A DNA stretch of 46,773 nucleotides from UBA10364 sp049611965. Lineage in GTDB: Bacteria > Bacteroidota > Bacteroidia > Flavobacteriales > Schleiferiaceae. The DNA is taken from positions 1 through 46,773 of the forward strand of contig JBMZBC010000013.1 in assembly GCA_049611965.1 (NCBI GenBank). The letters run 5' to 3'. Position 1 is the first letter of the stretch. Each line of letters opens with the position of its first letter. The position numbers and the translations under genes were made by a program. Shown piece by piece: positions 1-7,810 of the stretch. The notes beneath the pieces were generated by a model. It was not told the origin of the DNA and did not search any database. It worked only from the letters and a program-made list of their open reading frames with translations.

Positions 1-27
1 AAAATTGGCACCACAATTTGAAAGTGC

Positions 28-48
28 TAATTCCATAATTCGGAATTA
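28..48. promoter_or_regulatory. Inverted repeat upstream of aconitase gene
   Basis: TAATTCC at 28-34 and GGAATTA at 42-48 form a perfect 7-bp inverted repeat around a 7-nt spacer. It lies about 155 bp before the aconitase start in a 204-bp stretch with no convincing gene. It could be an operator, a weak hairpin, or the tail of a neighbouring gene that lies outside the window. The rest of 1-204 shows no perfect TAnnTTTG box; TAAATTCG at 169-176 is one base off and is the best -7 candidate for the aconitase gene. Confidence 0.3.
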
Positions 49-204
49 AACCCTGATTATTTTCCTGATTCTTCATTTGCAAGTCTCTCTTTTTGAGATT
101 CTTTCGGGAATAGTTTGTAGCTATTACATCTTAGCTAAAACTCATGCTGAACGAGCCCATTTATGTAGTAAATTCGTGCCACTAACGCGAAAAACCACTC
201 TGAT

Positions 205-2472
205 ATGACATTCGATATCGACATGATTCGCAAAGTGTATGAGCGCTATCCTGAGCGCATTGCTGCTGCTCGTGAAGCAGTGGGTAAGCCACTTACACTT
301 TCTGAGAAAATTTTATACGCTCACCTTTGGGACGGAGCAGCAAAGGAAGCACACCAGCGCGGTGCTAGCTATGTAGACTTTGCTCCTGATCGTGTAGCAA
401 TGCAAGATGCAACGGCTCAAATGGCCTTGTTGCAGTTCATGCAAGCTGGTAAAGACAAAGTAGCGGTTCCTTCCACGGCTCATGCGGATCACTTGATCCA
501 AGCGAGAATAGGTGCAGATAAAGATTTGCAAGACGGAATCAATAAGAATAACGAAGTATTCAACTTCCTCTCTTCAGTATGTAATAAATACGGCATTGGT
601 TTCTGGAAGCCAGGTGCTGGTATTATCCACCAGGTAGTTCTTGAGAACTATGCCTTCCCAGGCGGTATGATGATCGGTACCGATTCTCATACAGTAAATG
701 CCGGGGGTCTAGGTATGGTTGCTATCGGTGTAGGTGGTGCAGATGCTGTAGATGTAATGGCAGGTATGCCTTGGGAGCTTAAATTCCCGAAACTTATTGG
801 TGTGAAACTCACTGGCCGTTTGAACGGTTGGACAGCGCCTAAAGATGTCATCTTGAAGGTGGCAGGTATCCTTACCGTGAAAGGTGGTACAGGATGTATC
901 GTTGAGTACTTCGGCGAGGGTGCAGAGAGCTTGAGTGCTACAGGTAAAGGAACCATCTGTAACATGGGTGCTGAGATCGGTGCAACGACTTCAACATTCG
1001 GTTACGACGACAGTATGCGTCGCTATTTGGCAGCTACTGGTCGTCAAGATGTAGTAGATGCTGCCGATGCAGTAGCTGAGCACTTGACGGGTGATGCTGA
1101 GGTGTACGCAAACCCAGAGCAATACTTCGACCAAGTAATTGAAATCAACCTAGACGAATTAACGCCGCATTTGAATGGACCGTTTACTCCAGATCTAGCT
1201 ACACCAGTTGCTGAGATGAAAGAGAAAGCTGCCGCAAACGATTGGCCAACGGATATTGAGTGGGCATTGATCGGTTCATGTACCAACTCTTCTTACGAAG
1301 ATTTGACGCGTGCTGCTTCTATCGTTGCTGATGCCGTTGAAAAAGGAATCCAACCTAAAGCAATCTTGGGTATCAACCCAGGTTCTGAGCAAGTACGTTA
1401 CACTGCAGAGCGTGACGGTTTGATGGATACGTTCAATAAACTAGAGGGAACGAGAATCTTTACGAACGCTTGTGGTCCGTGTATCGGTCAGTGGGCGCGT
1501 GAAGGTGCTGAGAAGCAAGAGAAAAACTCTATCGTTCACTCGTTCAACAGAAACTTCGCGAAGCGCGCTGATGGTAACCCGAACACACACGCCTTCGTTA
1601 CTTCACCAGAAATGGTTGCAGCCATCGCAATCTCTGGTAAACTAGATTTTAACCCGGTTACCGATACGTTGACTAACGCAAATGGCGAAGAAGTGAAATT
1701 GGCAGAGCCAACAGGTCACGAATTGCCATCCGCTGGTTTTGCAGTAGAGGATAATGGTTACCAAGCTCCTGCAGCCGACGGTTCAGGTGTAGAAGTAGTT
1801 GTGAGCCCAGATTCACAGCGTCTGCAGTTGTTGAGCCCATTCGCTCCATGGGACGGTGCCAACATCGAAGGCGCGAAGCTTTTGATCAAGGCCTTTGGTA
1901 AGTGTACTACGGATCACATCTCTATGGCAGGTCCATGGTTGCGTTACCGCGGTCACCTAGATAACATTTCAAACAACTGTTTGATCGGTGCAGTAAACGC
2001 TTACACCCAAGAGACCAACGCTGTAACTAACCAATTGGACGGTTCAGTAGATGAGGTACCTAACGTAGCTCGTGCCTACAAGGCAGCTGGTGTTCCTTCT
2101 ATCGTTGTGGGTGATCACAACTACGGTGAAGGTTCTTCTCGTGAGCACGCGGCAATGGAGCCACGTCACCTAGGCGTTCGCGCGGTGATTGTGAAGTCGT
2201 TCGCACGTATTCACGAAACAAACTTGAAGAAGCAGGGTATGTTGGGTCTGACCTTCGACAACGAAGCAGATTACGATTTGATCCAAGTGGACGATACGTT
2301 CAACTTCACGGATCTTGCATCGTTTGCTCCTGGCAAGCAGTTGACGCTTGAGGTTGTTCATGCTGACGGTTCTACGGATACTATTAAGCTGAATCACACG
2401 TACAATGCACAGCAGATTGAGTGGTTCAAGGCAGGTTCTGCGTTGAACTTAATCAAAACACAGAACGCTTAA
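205..2472 (+). CDS. acn: Aconitate hydratase (aconitase)
   Basis: Isomerises citrate to isocitrate in the cytoplasmic TCA cycle using a [4Fe-4S] cluster. The 755-residue protein has the mitochondrial-type layout. Cluster ligands are Cys359 (in GSCTNSS) and Cys423/Cys426 (in ACGPC), with almost the same spacing as pig heart aconitase. The C-terminal swivel domain carries the active-site GSSREHAAMEPR segment around residues 643-654, with the catalytic serine near 645. The ATG at 205 gives the usual N-terminus. Codon choice (CGT, GGT, AAC) looks like that of a highly expressed gene. It stands alone: a leader of about 200 bp precedes it and a strong terminator follows. Identification is very secure; the split between AcnA and mitochondrial-type naming is only convention. 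Confidence 0.97.
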   Translation: MTFDIDMIRKVYERYPERIAAAREAVGKPLTLSEKILYAHLWDGAAKEAHQRGASYVDFAPDRVAMQDATAQMALLQFMQAGKDKVAVPSTAHADHLIQARIGADKDLQDGINKNNEVFNFLSSVCNKYGIGFWKPGAGIIHQVVLENYAFPGGMMIGTDSHTVNAGGLGMVAIGVGGADAVDVMAGMPWELKFPKLIGVKLTGRLNGWTAPKDVILKVAGILTVKGGTGCIVEYFGEGAESLSATGKGTICNMGAEIGATTSTFGYDDSMRRYLAATGRQDVVDAADAVAEHLTGDAEVYANPEQYFDQVIEINLDELTPHLNGPFTPDLATPVAEMKEKAAANDWPTDIEWALIGSCTNSSYEDLTRAASIVADAVEKGIQPKAILGINPGSEQVRYTAERDGLMDTFNKLEGTRIFTNACGPCIGQWAREGAEKQEKNSIVHSFNRNFAKRADGNPNTHAFVTSPEMVAAIAISGKLDFNPVTDTLTNANGEEVKLAEPTGHELPSAGFAVEDNGYQAPAADGSGVEVVVSPDSQRLQLLSPFAPWDGANIEGAKLLIKAFGKCTTDHISMAGPWLRYRGHLDNISNNCLIGAVNAYTQETNAVTNQLDGSVDEVPNVARAYKAAGVPSIVVGDHNYGEGSSREHAAMEPRHLGVRAVIVKSFARIHETNLKKQGMLGLTFDNEADYDLIQVDDTFNFTDLASFAPGKQLTLEVVHADGSTDTIKLNHTYNAQQIEWFKAGSALNLIKTQNA

Positions 2473-2492
2473 TCCATAGCGGAATAGATACT

Positions 2493-2524
2493 AAAAAGCC
2501 CGGCGCACTGCGCCGGGCTTTTTT
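2493..2524 (+). terminator. Rho-independent terminator after aconitase
   Basis: A perfect GC-rich stem (GCCCGGCGC / GCGCCGGGC, loop ACT) is extended by five A-T pairs and runs into a T tract. It starts 21 nt after the aconitase stop. The flanking A and T tracts make it able to act in both directions, so it could also end transcription of the minus-strand gene whose stop lies at 2547. Confidence 0.9.
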
Positions 2525-2546
2525 ATTGCTCTATACGGTAATTCAA

Positions 2547-3398
2547 TTATTTGCCACTCATGAGGTAACCTACGCGCAGTGTAAAGCTAAAGGTATAAGG
2601 TGAGCCCATTTGAGGCCCAGCACCGCCTAAGAATCCGTAGTTGGAAGGATTCCAGGAGTCTTTAGTAGTAAACCCGTAACCAATACCTGCGGCATAGTCT
2701 AGGACGAATTGGTCCGCGAAAACCAACTGGTTCCCAAAGTCCATTTGTAGAGAACCTGCTACCGCTGTTTCACGTGTCGAAGGATACGTGAAAGTCACCG
2801 GGTCTGGCGGGTGATCGTAATCTATTTTATCGTAGTTGTACGTCGTTACGAATAGGTTGGGTTTTACATAAGTACCCCTCATGATGTGGCCAAAACGCAT
2901 GCGCTGCATATAGAAGTTTGGACTGCGCTTGAACTTGTAACCCATATTGATTGCACCGCCCATAGCGTTTTCAGCGTCGTTCCATCCATTTTGGTTTTCA
3001 TAACCAGCACCGATGAAAATGAACCCGGCTTCCCAAGAAGTAGATGGGGTCACTGCTTGTTCGTAAGTTAAAAAGGTGTAATTGGAGCTGAATCCAGCAA
3101 CATCTACTTTGATTGCTCTATCACGCTGACCCGCATAAACGCGCTCGTCATCGATAAGCTGTTTGCTAAAGTCCATTATTCGACCACTTTCGAACACTAC
3201 CTTTTGAAGGTAGTCTTTTTCAATGGTGAAGATGACAGAGTTCACAGGGGAACCAAATTCACGGTACTTGATGAAGTCCGGAGTTACCTCCATGATGGTC
3301 ACTTCATCAATAGTTTTGTCCTTGTAGATGAGCATGTCCTGCGACTTAGCCGTAAAGCCAGCGCCTAGGACGAACAATGCGAGAAGAAACTTTTTCAT
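2547..3398 (-). CDS. Secreted protein with C-terminal outer-membrane beta-barrel-like region
   Basis: 283 residues. The signal peptide (MKKFLLALFVLGAGFTAKSQ) predicts export. Residues about 20-75 form a small beta-rich segment (IYKDKTIDEVTIMEVTPDFI) of a type often found before Bacteroidota barrels. The rest alternates aromatic and glycine-rich strands (for example AGIGYGFTTKDSW, SFTLRVGYLMSGK), as in outer-membrane barrels. No enzymatic motif is visible. It is convergent with aconitase and divergent from the MFS transporter at 3468, so it is probably monocistronic. Function unknown; the membrane location is inferred from composition only. Confidence 0.75.
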   Translation of the reverse strand: MKKFLLALFVLGAGFTAKSQDMLIYKDKTIDEVTIMEVTPDFIKYREFGSPVNSVIFTIEKDYLQKVVFESGRIMDFSKQLIDDERVYAGQRDRAIKVDVAGFSSNYTFLTYEQAVTPSTSWEAGFIFIGAGYENQNGWNDAENAMGGAINMGYKFKRSPNFYMQRMRFGHIMRGTYVKPNLFVTTYNYDKIDYDHPPDPVTFTYPSTRETAVAGSLQMDFGNQLVFADQFVLDYAAGIGYGFTTKDSWNPSNYGFLGGAGPQMGSPYTFSFTLRVGYLMSGK

Positions 3399-3467
3399 TT
3401 TGTTTTGGTGGTTATTTGCCCAAGTTAATCAATTATTGTGCCTCAACCTTTTGTATTTTCATAGAGT

Positions 3468-4757
3468 ATGAAATTTAATAAGATTCAACGCAGCTGGGCC
3501 ATGTACGATTGGGCCAATTCGGTCTATTCATTAGTCATTAGTACCGTGCTGCTTCCCATCTATTACGAGGCGGTTACCAAAGAAAATGACGCTCGTGTGA
3601 TGTTTTTAGGTTCTGAATGGGAGAACACGGTGATTTACAATTACGTGATCGCCGCATCTTTTTTAACCATTAGTATTCTCAGCCCGTATCTAGGGGCGAT
3701 GGCGGATAAAACCGGCCGCAGGAAGGTCTTTATGAACACCTTTATGATCACCGGGGGTGTGAGCACCATGCTGATGTATTTCTTTACTTCTAGTAATCCT
3801 GGTCTAGCATTAGTGCTGGCCTTTTTTGCCAGTCTAGGATTTACAGGATCTTTTGTCTTTTATAATTCTTACCTGCCCATTATTGCACCTAAAGACATGC
3901 AGGACCGATTATCTGCGCGGGGTTTCTCTTTGGGGTATCTCGGCAGTGGTTTACTGCTTATTTTCTGTTTGGCCTTGGTTCAGATGCCGGAAACATTTGG
4001 ATTGGCGGATGCGGGTATAGCTACTCGGGTTTCCTTTCTTATCACTGGTATTTGGTGGCTGGGCTTTGGATTGCCCGCCATAGGCAGGTTGCCCAAAGAC
4101 GAAGTGAAGGACTATTTTGAATCAAAGCTGTTCTGGTCATCTTGGAAAGAGCTATTAGTAGTGTTGAAGGAATTAAGGGCGCTACCGGCTTTGCGTAGAT
4201 TCTTAAGCGGATTTTTCTGGTATTCTACCGGGATGCAGACCATTATTCTACTTGCTGCTGTATTTGGCTCTAAAGTATTGGGATTGGAAAGCAGCCAACT
4301 GATCATTACTATTCTCATCATCCAATTTGTAGCTATTGCAGGAGCTGCGGTTTTCGCACGGTTGAGCGAGCGTACCTCGAATACCTTTGCCATTAGCATA
4401 GGGGTAGCTGTTTGGATGGTTATTTGTTTCGGCGCCTATTTTGTACAAACAGCTAACCAGTTTTACGCCGTGGGCATGGGACTGGGATTTGTTATGGGTG
4501 CGGTACAGAGCCTTTCCAGAAGCACCTACAGTAAAATGCTTCCAAAGACCGAAGACCACAGTACGTATTTCAGCTTTTACGACGTGATGGAAAAACTTGC
4601 CACGACGGTGGGTATGTTCTCCATTGGAATCTTGGAATGGTTGACTGGAGATTTGAGAAACAGCGCCTTGGCCTTGTCTCTATTCTTCGCTATCGGCTTG
4701 GTCCAGATTCTTCGACTGCAGTCCTTTTACAAGAAATCCGCCACTGAAGCGGTATAG
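3468..4757 (+). CDS. MFS transporter, UMF1 (Atg22-like) family
   Basis: 429 residues with about 12 hydrophobic segments. The N-terminus (AMYDWANSVYSLVISTVLLP) is the hallmark of the UMF1/Atg22-like branch of the major facilitator superfamily, whose eukaryotic members release amino acids from the vacuole. The substrate of bacterial members is not established. The loop after TM2 reads GAMADKTGRRK, an MFS motif A variant. The last 78 bp overlap, in antisense, the end of the minus-strand gene at 4680-5105, so both proteins are coded from the same DNA there. The ATG at 3468 fits the conserved N-terminus. Confidence 0.88.
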   Translation: MKFNKIQRSWAMYDWANSVYSLVISTVLLPIYYEAVTKENDARVMFLGSEWENTVIYNYVIAASFLTISILSPYLGAMADKTGRRKVFMNTFMITGGVSTMLMYFFTSSNPGLALVLAFFASLGFTGSFVFYNSYLPIIAPKDMQDRLSARGFSLGYLGSGLLLIFCLALVQMPETFGLADAGIATRVSFLITGIWWLGFGLPAIGRLPKDEVKDYFESKLFWSSWKELLVVLKELRALPALRRFLSGFFWYSTGMQTIILLAAVFGSKVLGLESSQLIITILIIQFVAIAGAAVFARLSERTSNTFAISIGVAVWMVICFGAYFVQTANQFYAVGMGLGFVMGAVQSLSRSTYSKMLPKTEDHSTYFSFYDVMEKLATTVGMFSIGILEWLTGDLRNSALALSLFFAIGLVQILRLQSFYKKSATEAV

Positions 4758-5105
4758 GAGTTCTCCAAAGAATTCGTCCTCTTCAACACCGTCAAATTTG
4801 GCTTTGAAGGTTGCAGAACCTGCTTTGGGCCACTTTGCTTGGTCCTCAGTACTGCGGGTAATAATTACCCCACCGATAAGTTCAACACTTTGGCTTTCGG
4901 CCGCGATAATCTCGCCTGAAATTTCGGCAACATCCCCGGGCATTAAATTTTCCATTCCTACAGCCATCTCTAGTGCTTGTGAGTCTAGCAGAAGGCTTGC
5001 CTGGCGCTCCATTGCGGTTTGAGGCGTTCGGAAGTATTCATAGAGTCCAAAAAAAACGGCCGCCAAAACGACGACCGCAATCCCTTGAAATATCTTTTTC
5101 TTCAT
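4680..5105 (-). CDS. Small membrane-anchored protein, possible OB-fold
   Basis: 141 residues. One N-terminal transmembrane helix (residues about 5-25, IFQGIAVVVLAAVFFGLYEYF) is followed by an exported domain. Residues about 57-135 have the pattern GDVAEISGEIIAAESQSVEL...GELLYRFSGGFLVKGL, which resembles the tRNA_anti-like OB-fold proteins of Bacteroidota; this is a weak resemblance. It begins 3 bp after the purB stop, so it is the third gene of the metallophosphoesterase-purB run. Its final 26 codons overlap the end of the convergent MFS gene. Function unknown. Confidence 0.72.
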   Translation of the reverse strand: MKKKIFQGIAVVVLAAVFFGLYEYFRTPQTAMERQASLLLDSQALEMAVGMENLMPGDVAEISGEIIAAESQSVELIGGVIITRSTEDQAKWPKAGSATFKAKFDGVEEDEFFGELLYRFSGGFLVKGLQSKNLDQADSEE

Positions 5106-5108
5106 AGG

Positions 5109-6458
5109 TTAAGAGCGCATCTGACCGATGTAATTGCTTGGCGTAATGGCCTTCAATTCGGCTTTAATGCTGTCGTTTACCTCTAAGGTATCAATAAATG
5201 CTGAGATGCTTTCAGCGGTAATTGCACTGTTTGTACGGGTCAATTCCTTCAACGCTTCATACGGCTTAGGGTAGCCTTCACGACGCAGGATGTTCTGGAT
5301 GGCTTCAGCCACTACAGCCCAGTTGGCCTCTAGATCTGCCGCAATCTTTGCTTCATTAACGAGTAGTTTGCCCAGGCCTTTGTTCATACTAGCGATAGCA
5401 ATCATTAGGTGGCCATAGGGCACGCCGACGTTACGCAATACTGTTGAGTCGGTAAGGTCGCGTTGCAAGCGAGAAATAGGCAGTTTCGCAGCCAAGTGTT
5501 CTAACAAAGCATTAGCTAGTCCAAGGTTTCCTTCTGCATTTTCAAAATCAATTGGGTTCACCTTATGCGGCATCGCTGAAGAGCCCACTTCACCTTTTTT
5601 GATTTTCTGCTTGAAGTAATCCATGCTTACGTACGTCCATACGTCACGGCAGAAGTCGATGAAGATGTTATTGATGCGCTTCATTGCATCGAACTGTGCA
5701 GCGAGGTTGTCGTAGTGCTCAATCTGTGTCGTAGGGTAGCTGCGCGACAAGCCCAGATAGTTGGACACAAAGTTATCGCCCCAACTGTGCCAATCGCCTT
5801 CTGGATATGCCACTGTGTGTGCATTGAAGTTTCCTGTGGCACCTCCAAATTTTGCGCTGTGTGGAACTGCTTTGAGTTGTTCCACCTGTGCGCGCAGGCG
5901 GGCAGTAAATACTTTGAACTCCTTTCCTAAGGTGGTAGGAGAGGCCGGTTGGCCGTGTGTGCGTGCTAAAAGTGGAATGTGGTCCCAAGCCGTAGCGCTC
6001 GCTTCAATAGCTTCAATGAGTGCTTCAAGCTGCGGGTAGATGAGCTCATTCAATGCATCCTTAATGCTCAATGGTACCGAGGTATTGTTGATGTCTTGAG
6101 AAGTCAGTCCGAAATGGATAAATTCTTGGTACTGGCTTAAGTCTAAACCTTCAAACTTTTCTTTAATGAAGTATTCCACGGCCTTTACATCGTGGTTGGT
6201 TACCTTCTCGATGTCCTTGATTTTCTGAGCATCTTCGGTTTGGAAGTTGCGGTAGATGTCTCGAAGCGGTTCAAACAAATCTGAATTTACACCCGATAGC
6301 TGCTCTACACCGGTCTCACAAAGTGCGATGAAGTATTCGATTTCTACGCGAACACGGTATTTAATCAAAGCGAACTCTGAAAAATAGTGGGTTAACTCTG
6401 CAGTTTTTGAAGCATAGCGACCATCCACTGGAGTGATGGCATGTAAGGCAGTAGACAT
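5109..6458 (-). CDS. purB: Adenylosuccinate lyase
   Basis: Cleaves SAICAR to AICAR and adenylosuccinate to AMP, both releasing fumarate, in purine synthesis. The 449-residue protein has the fumarase/aspartase superfamily signature GSSAMPHKVNP at residues 292-302, with the catalytic serine in the flexible loop. It also has the catalytic His168 in RTHGQPAS and the substrate segment FGLTSQDIN at 116-124. The length is typical of the long E. coli-like PurB. It lies 24 bp downstream of the metallophosphoesterase gene and 3 bp before the small membrane-protein gene, so the three are probably cotranscribed. Confidence 0.97.
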   Translation of the reverse strand: MSTALHAITPVDGRYASKTAELTHYFSEFALIKYRVRVEIEYFIALCETGVEQLSGVNSDLFEPLRDIYRNFQTEDAQKIKDIEKVTNHDVKAVEYFIKEKFEGLDLSQYQEFIHFGLTSQDINNTSVPLSIKDALNELIYPQLEALIEAIEASATAWDHIPLLARTHGQPASPTTLGKEFKVFTARLRAQVEQLKAVPHSAKFGGATGNFNAHTVAYPEGDWHSWGDNFVSNYLGLSRSYPTTQIEHYDNLAAQFDAMKRINNIFIDFCRDVWTYVSMDYFKQKIKKGEVGSSAMPHKVNPIDFENAEGNLGLANALLEHLAAKLPISRLQRDLTDSTVLRNVGVPYGHLMIAIASMNKGLGKLLVNEAKIAADLEANWAVVAEAIQNILRREGYPKPYEALKELTRTNSAITAESISAFIDTLEVNDSIKAELKAITPSNYIGQMRS

Positions 6459-6482
6459 ATGTTTCTTTGTTAAAGCGCAAAA

Positions 6483-7022
6483 TTAGCGTAGTTGCCCTCG
6501 TTTTCCTAATTCTATGACCTCTAGGTTCTCCACTTTTCCACGGCTGTTCGGTTGGTTTTGAACAATATCGAAGCGTAGCATGGTTCTGACTTTATGAAAT
6601 CCGTGGTGTCCAAAAGCACCAGGGTTCATGTGCAAACAATCGATTTTAGGATCGTTGACCACCTTGAGAATATGACTGTGACCACAGATGAACAAATCGG
6701 GCTTTTCATTGCGAATGGCCTCTCGAGTGCGCATGTTGTATTTTGGTGGATAGCCCCCAATATGTGTCATCCATACCTTCACGCCGTTCAGGAAGAACTT
6801 TTGATGCTCTGGATAACGGGCACGCATGGTGTGGTCGTCGATGTTGCCGTAAACAGCCACTACTGGTTTACCGGTGGCTTCCAAAGCATCCATGCTTTCG
6901 TGGGAACCTATATCTCCGGCATGCAAGATCATGTCGACAGATTGTGCAAATTCTATTACGCGGTCGTCCATGTGACCGTGATTATCAGAGAGCAACAAGA
7001 TTTTTGTCCTTTTTTCCTGCAC
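6483..7022 (-). CDS. YfcE/MJ0936-type metallophosphoesterase
   Basis: Calcineurin-like phosphoesterase, 179 residues with the chosen start. Metal ligands are visible in order: SDNHG (residues 12-16, in place of the more common SDxH), HAGDI, GNID, THIGG and CGHSH. Family members are Mn/Ni-dependent phosphodiesterases or phosphatases; the in vivo substrate is unknown. A longer reading starts at 7133 but would run 74 bp into truA and add a tail without family resemblance. I prefer the GTG at 7022-7020, seven codons before the conserved KILLLSDN strand. It is the first gene of the run leading to purB. Confidence 0.88.
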   Translation of the reverse strand: MQEKRTKILLLSDNHGHMDDRVIEFAQSVDMILHAGDIGSHESMDALEATGKPVVAVYGNIDDHTMRARYPEHQKFFLNGVKVWMTHIGGYPPKYNMRTREAIRNEKPDLFICGHSHILKVVNDPKIDCLHMNPGAFGHHGFHKVRTMLRFDIVQNQPNSRGKVENLEVIELGKRGQLR

Positions 7023-7035
7023 AAGCGTACCTTTG
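7001..7035 (+). promoter_or_regulatory. Candidate promoter for truA and the ABC exporter gene
   Basis: TTTTTG at 7001-7006 and TACCTTTG at 7028-7035 match the Bacteroidota -33 (TTTG) and -7 (TAnnTTTG) boxes with a 21-nt spacer. Initiation would fall near 7042, about 18 nt before the truA start. The -33 box lies inside the 5' end of the opposite-strand metallophosphoesterase gene. Confidence 0.5.
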
Positions 7036-7059
7036 GCGTAACAACGAGTACCAAAAGTA

Positions 7060-7809
7060 ATGAGAACACTGCTGAGATTGGCCTTTGACGGCGCCCCATT
7101 TTGCGGTTGGCAAATACAGCCAAGCGACCGCACGGCTCAGGGCGATCTCGACGATGCGCTTTCGAAGCTCTTAAATCAGCCTGTTTCTACCATGGGTGCG
7201 GGACGCACGGATACCGGTGTTCATGCCAAGGAGATGTACGTTCACTTTGATTGGAAGCCGGAATTGGCCACAAATGTTAAAGATTTAGATCATTTAGTGC
7301 ACCGATTAAACAGGTTTCTAGATCCGGCCATCCGCGTTTTTGAAGCCCGAGAAGTTGCCAATGATTGGCACGCACGCTTTGATGCCATTTCCCGCAGTTA
7401 TGAATACTACATGTGTGACAATGGTTCTCCATTTCACAGACATGCTGCTTGGATGGTAGATAAAATGCCTGATGTGGAAAAGATGAATGCCGCTGCAGCG
7501 CTTTTGCTTCAAGAAGAGGACTTTGCCAGTTTTTGCAAGAGCGGTTCTGATAATAAAACGACTCTTTGTAATGTCACTGAGGCGAAATGGGTACAACACG
7601 GCGATTTATGGATCTTTCACATTACCGCAGACCGTTTCCTACGAAATATGGTGCGCGCTATAGTGGGTTCCCTGTATGAAGTAGGACATGGCAAATGGAC
7701 GGTGGAAGACTTTTATGAGAGGCTACAGCAAAAAAATCGGGGTGCAATGGGAACCAGTGCCCCTGCTCATGGCTTATATCTATCTAACGTAACCTATAAC
7801 AACCTCTAA
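7060..7809 (+). CDS. truA: tRNA pseudouridine(38-40) synthase TruA
   Basis: Converts uridines 38-40 of the tRNA anticodon arm to pseudouridine. The 249-residue protein has the TruA catalytic motif AGRTDTGVHA with the nucleophile Asp51. Other conserved parts are the N-terminal LLRLAFDGAPFCGWQ and the C-terminal FHITADRFLRNMVRAIVG. It starts divergently from the metallophosphoesterase and ends one base before the ABC exporter start, so the two plus-strand genes form an operon. Confidence 0.97.
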   Translation: MRTLLRLAFDGAPFCGWQIQPSDRTAQGDLDDALSKLLNQPVSTMGAGRTDTGVHAKEMYVHFDWKPELATNVKDLDHLVHRLNRFLDPAIRVFEAREVANDWHARFDAISRSYEYYMCDNGSPFHRHAAWMVDKMPDVEKMNAAAALLLQEEDFASFCKSGSDNKTTLCNVTEAKWVQHGDLWIFHITADRFLRNMVRAIVGSLYEVGHGKWTVEDFYERLQQKNRGAMGTSAPAHGLYLSNVTYNNL

Positions 7810-7810
7810 G

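Noticed and set aside
6594..7088. 164-codon plus-strand frame opposite the metallophosphoesterase
   Set aside because: Lies wholly against the phosphoesterase motifs and the start of truA; no sensible product.
7023..7133. N-terminal extension of the metallophosphoesterase to 7133
   Set aside because: It would overlap truA by 74 bp and adds 37 residues without the family's pattern, while a GTG at 7022 gives the normal start.
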